DNA from: Ramlibacter tataouinensis
Lineage (GTDB): Bacteria; Pseudomonadota; Gammaproteobacteria; Burkholderiales; Burkholderiaceae_C
Direction of reading: 5' to 3'
Length of the DNA stretch: 64,000 bases
Assembly (NCBI RefSeq): GCF_027941915.1
Contig: NZ_CP116009.1
Location: forward strand, 3,596,001 to 3,660,000
Position 1 is the stretch's first letter, and each line of letters begins with the position of its first letter. Position numbers and translations under genes: made by a program. Positions 61,675-64,000 of the stretch are shown here, piece after piece. The notes below the pieces were generated by a model. It searched no databases. It was not told the DNA's origin and saw only the letters and a list, made by a program, of their open reading frames with translations.

Positions 61675-62916
61675 ATGGATGTTCAAAAGACACTCGACCA
61701 CTTCCCTGTCCTCAGCCTTGCCGAGCGCGACCGGCGCTGGCAGGTCGCCCGCCAGCTGATGGATGCGTCCGGCGTGGATGCGCTGGTGGTGCTGGGTCTG
61801 CGCACGCGCGAGAACTTCGACGCCTGGCTCACCAACGAGGCATTGGGCGGCATCGTGGTCCTGCCTCGCGAAGGCGAGCCGATGTACATCACCACCGGCC
61901 ACATCCGCGTGCTCGCCCGCCACGATTGCGTCGGCGGCAAGCGCGAGCGCTGGGTGCGCGACGTCCGCGTCGGCGACGTGAGCCGCAACATGAAGTCCTT
62001 CTTCCTGGAGCACCGGCTGGGCGCCGCGCGCGTGGGCGTGGTCGGCCTGGACGCGGTGTTCGTGACGGAGCCGCTGGGCGTGGCGCCGCACGCCGGCTGG
62101 ACCCAGGTCACCGAGGCGCTGCCCGAGGTGCGGTTCGTCGACGTGAGCATGGCTTTCGCCAACGCCGTCCTGCCGCGCAGCCAGGAGGAACTGGTCCTGC
62201 TGCGGCGCGCCGCCGCGATCGGCGAAGTCGCCACGCGCGCCTTCGTCGAACAGGCGGTGCCCGGCGCCCGCGAAAGCGAGGCCTTCGCTGCGGTGATGCA
62301 GGCCATCTACTCGCTGGGCGGCAACGTCACGTCGCCGACCATGATCCTGCGCAGCGGCCCCGAGTCGCTGGGCTGGTATTCCCCCGAGTGGCTCTGGATG
62401 GGCGGCGAGCCGAGGCGGCTGGAGCGGGGCGACATGATCGCCGCAGAGATCTTCCCGACCTACGGCGGCATGGAGTCGCAGCAGCAGTTGGCCGTCAGCA
62501 TCGGCCCGGCCACCCCGACGCAGAAGATGCTGGGGGCGGTCGCCCGCGAGTCGTACGAGGCCGGGCTGCAGGCGATCCGCCCGGGCGCCTCGTTCGCCCA
62601 GCTGTGCGAGCTCATGCAGCAGCCGCTGCGCGCGGCCGGATGCTGGAACATCGGACCACTGGTGCAGACCGTGCCGGTGATCTACAACAGTGCGCAGATG
62701 GTCGGCGCAGCGGACCAGCCGGGCCTTGCCGGCATTCCATTGCCCCCGGTCGTGCCGATCACCGGCGACTTCGAACTGCGGGAAGGCATGGTGCTGGCGA
62801 TGGAACCCAACGCCCTGAAAGACAAGGAGCGCGTGTGCATCGGCGGTACCGTGGTCGTCACTGCAGACGGCTGCGAAGAGCTGAACGAACTGGCCAACTG
62901 GCTGATCGAGACCTGA
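61675..62916 (+). CDS. M24-family (creatinase/aminopeptidase P fold) protein lacking metal ligands
   Basis: 413 residues with the N-terminal creatinase domain (to ~165) and C-terminal pita-bread domain. Metallo-M24 enzymes need D-x10-D, a His in a GHG-type block, and two Glu. Here the first pair is E258 and Q269 (MIAAEIFPTYGGMESQQQ), the His block is absent, and only the glutamates in MVLAMEPNA (E377) and GCEELN remain. It is therefore probably not a metalloaminopeptidase, and might act as a creatinase-type hydrolase or other lyase. It has a good SD (GAGGAG) and is divergent from the Bug gene with strong palindromes between. Confidence 0.85.
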   Translation: MDVQKTLDHFPVLSLAERDRRWQVARQLMDASGVDALVVLGLRTRENFDAWLTNEALGGIVVLPREGEPMYITTGHIRVLARHDCVGGKRERWVRDVRVGDVSRNMKSFFLEHRLGAARVGVVGLDAVFVTEPLGVAPHAGWTQVTEALPEVRFVDVSMAFANAVLPRSQEELVLLRRAAAIGEVATRAFVEQAVPGARESEAFAAVMQAIYSLGGNVTSPTMILRSGPESLGWYSPEWLWMGGEPRRLERGDMIAAEIFPTYGGMESQQQLAVSIGPATPTQKMLGAVARESYEAGLQAIRPGASFAQLCELMQQPLRAAGCWNIGPLVQTVPVIYNSAQMVGAADQPGLAGIPLPPVVPITGDFELREGMVLAMEPNALKDKERVCIGGTVVVTADGCEELNELANWLIET

Positions 62917-62964
62917 GCGGCGGCTGGCGAATGCCCGGAAGCCGCCTCGTAGGCGCTCGGGCTG

Positions 62965-63189
62965 ATGAGCCAGTTCCTGGCCGCCGCGATGGTGCCGGTG
63001 CTGGCTTGCATCGCGTTGCTGATGACCATGGTCTGCCGCCTCTACCGGGTCGGCCCGCCCGGCAGCCTGTTCTTCGTGATGGCAGCGGCGATCGCCCCTG
63101 CAGGTGCCGCTGATGGTCGGCCTGCTGACCATGGGCGGCCTGCTGCCTTGCACAGCCCGCGATTTCGCCTTCGTGCCAGTGGGTGGATG
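62965..63189 (+). pseudogene. Possible remnant of a FUSC-family membrane protein
   Basis: Between 62916 and 63263 there is no intact gene. One frame from 62965 reads ALLMTMVCRLYRVGPPGSLF, then FVMAAAIAP, resembling FUSC/YccS-type membrane proteins (RVGPPGSLFFVMA). After about 63105 the resemblance continues in a different frame (VPLMVGLLTMGGLL). This suggests a frameshifted fragment of a larger gene whose ends are gone. Homology is by eye only. Confidence 0.4.
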
Positions 63190-63262
63190 CGGCGGTTGAT
63201 GCCGCCCCTTGTGCGCCGCTGACAGCCCGACGACGCCCCGACGTGCCCATCGAGGCAAGAGT

Positions 63263-64000
63263 TCACGCCGTGGCCACCGTCCCGGCGACTGCCTGCCCGA
63301 ATGCCCGGCAGCCGATGTGGCCGCCGATGTCACGCGTGCGCGTGGCCGGGTTGGCGAGCACGCGGTCCACCGCGGCGGCGATTTCGTCGCGGACCCGCTG
63401 CCAACCGGCGTGCCGCTGCTGGTCGCCAACCCATCCCACCAGCATCGCCACCGAAAGGATCATGGACGTTGGGTTGGCGACGTCCTGGCCCGCGATGGCC
63501 GGCGCGGAGCCGTGCTGGGCCTGGGCACAACACAGCTCGTCGTTGGCCATCATCGATCCCGCCAGCCCCAGGCTGCCGGAAAGCTCGCTGGCCAGGTCGG
63601 ACAGGATGTCGCCGTACAGGTTGGTCGCAACCAGCACGTCGAAGCGTTCCGGCTCGCGCACCAGATGGGCGGTGGCGGCATCCACGAGCAGGTCGTCCAG
63701 CTGCACCTGCGGGAAGTCCCCGGCGACGTGGCGCACCGCCTCGAGGAACAGGCCATCGGTCATGTGGAAGCTGTTGGCCTTGTGGATCGCCGTCACCTTC
63801 TTGCGACGGGTCATCGCCAGCTCGAAGGCCGCGCGGGCGATGCGCTCGCTGCTATGCCGCGTGATCTTGCGGGTGGACAGCGCCATGTCGGGGCTGGGCA
63901 TCACCTCGCCCCACCCGCGCGTCATGTTGCGGTCGGGGTAGAAGCCCTCGGTCGCCTCCCGCATGATGACCAGGTCCATGCTGCGGCCCTCGCGCAGGTT
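63263..64000 (-). CDS. Isocitrate/isopropylmalate/tartrate dehydrogenase family protein, C-terminal part
   Basis: The frame is open to the end of the window (the protein reads NLREGRSMDLVIMREATEGF at its visible start). About 245 of the usual 350-360 residues are present. Conserved blocks: REATEGFYPDRNM, HKANSFHMTDGLFLEAV, DDLLVDAATAHLVREPERFD, LVATNLYGDILSDLASELSG with the metal-binding aspartates, HGSAPAIAGQDVANP. The family decarboxylates beta-hydroxy acids with NAD(P), for example isopropylmalate, tartrate, homoisocitrate. It converges with the M24 gene across the FUSC-like remnant. Substrate is not determined. Confidence 0.9.
   Translation of the reverse strand, partial: NLREGRSMDLVIMREATEGFYPDRNMTRGWGEVMPSPDMALSTRKITRHSSERIARAAFELAMTRRKKVTAIHKANSFHMTDGLFLEAVRHVAGDFPQVQLDDLLVDAATAHLVREPERFDVLVATNLYGDILSDLASELSGSLGLAGSMMANDELCCAQAQHGSAPAIAGQDVANPTSMILSVAMLVGWVGDQQRHAGWQRVRDEIAAAVDRVLANPATRTRDIGGHIGCRAFGQAVAGTVATA

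Overview
This 64 kb window comes from a high-GC (roughly two-thirds G+C by eye) Gram-negative chromosome, most likely a betaproteobacterium of the order Burkholderiales (Comamonadaceae-like, e.g. Ramlibacter/Variovorax relatives). The basis is the mix of Bug-type (TTT) periplasmic binding proteins, FCD-GntR and IclR regulators, TRAP carriers, PcaIJ/PcaF enzymes and the GC-biased codon use. That placement is inferred from gene content only. I see no rRNA, tRNA, CRISPR array, insertion sequence or phage gene. About 90% of the window is coding, and nearly all of it is accessory catabolism: transporter plus hydrolase/oxidase plus local regulator modules.

Layout. 1-4.2 kb: end of dctA, a TerC-family protein, an eroded alpha/beta-hydrolase pseudogene, two unknown envelope proteins and an FCD-GntR regulator. 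4.2-14.6 kb: a divergent catabolic locus. Leftward it carries two [2Fe-2S] ferredoxins and an ornithine-cyclodeaminase-family enzyme. Rightward it carries a heme-oxygenase-like diiron oxidase (HDO) with a complete ligand set, an aldehyde dehydrogenase, a GlcG/HbpS protein and an atypical SDR. Then come an isochorismatase-type hydrolase with an NMT1/SsuA-type ABC importer, and a gamma-glutamyltransferase-family enzyme. 14.7-20.2 kb: a TRAP carrier whose small subunit has a TM2-like N-terminal extension, and a YedY-like molybdoprotein with a cytochrome b. 20.4-25.6 kb: an IclR-controlled pcaIJ-pcaF-SDR-Bug operon. 26.1-27.1 kb: SWIB and GAF proteins.

27.2-40.1 kb: a divergent locus with an aminotransferase, FCD-GntR and AMDase/maleate-isomerase-family enzyme on one arm. 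The other arm has a hydantoinase/imidase-like hydrolase, a cysteine-less racemase homologue, a complete TRAP carrier, an amidase, a hydratase-family protein and malic enzyme. This fits uptake and opening of a cyclic imide or amide and funnelling of the C4 acid to pyruvate. 40.3-41.4 kb: true ornithine cyclodeaminase. 41.4-50.8 kb: a tightly overlapped eight-gene leftward operon (class-III aminotransferase, M20 hydrolase, dipeptide-type ABC importer, amidase, Lrp) with a divergent LysR. 51.9-56.6 kb: a LivK-like binding protein, then a histidine kinase-response regulator-HbpS-ankyrin operon. 56.7-64 kb: FAD monooxygenase with DUF2783, FCD-GntR, MFS and Bug genes leftward. A divergent M24-family protein, a FUSC-like remnant and part of a beta-decarboxylating dehydrogenase follow.

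The strongest candidate for an undescribed system is the 4.2-14.6 kb HDO locus. Its divergent promoters carry GTATAC-type palindromes that also occur before the GntR gene at 3550 and before the M24 gene at 61675. Functions of the pathways are inferred from families and context; no searches were run.
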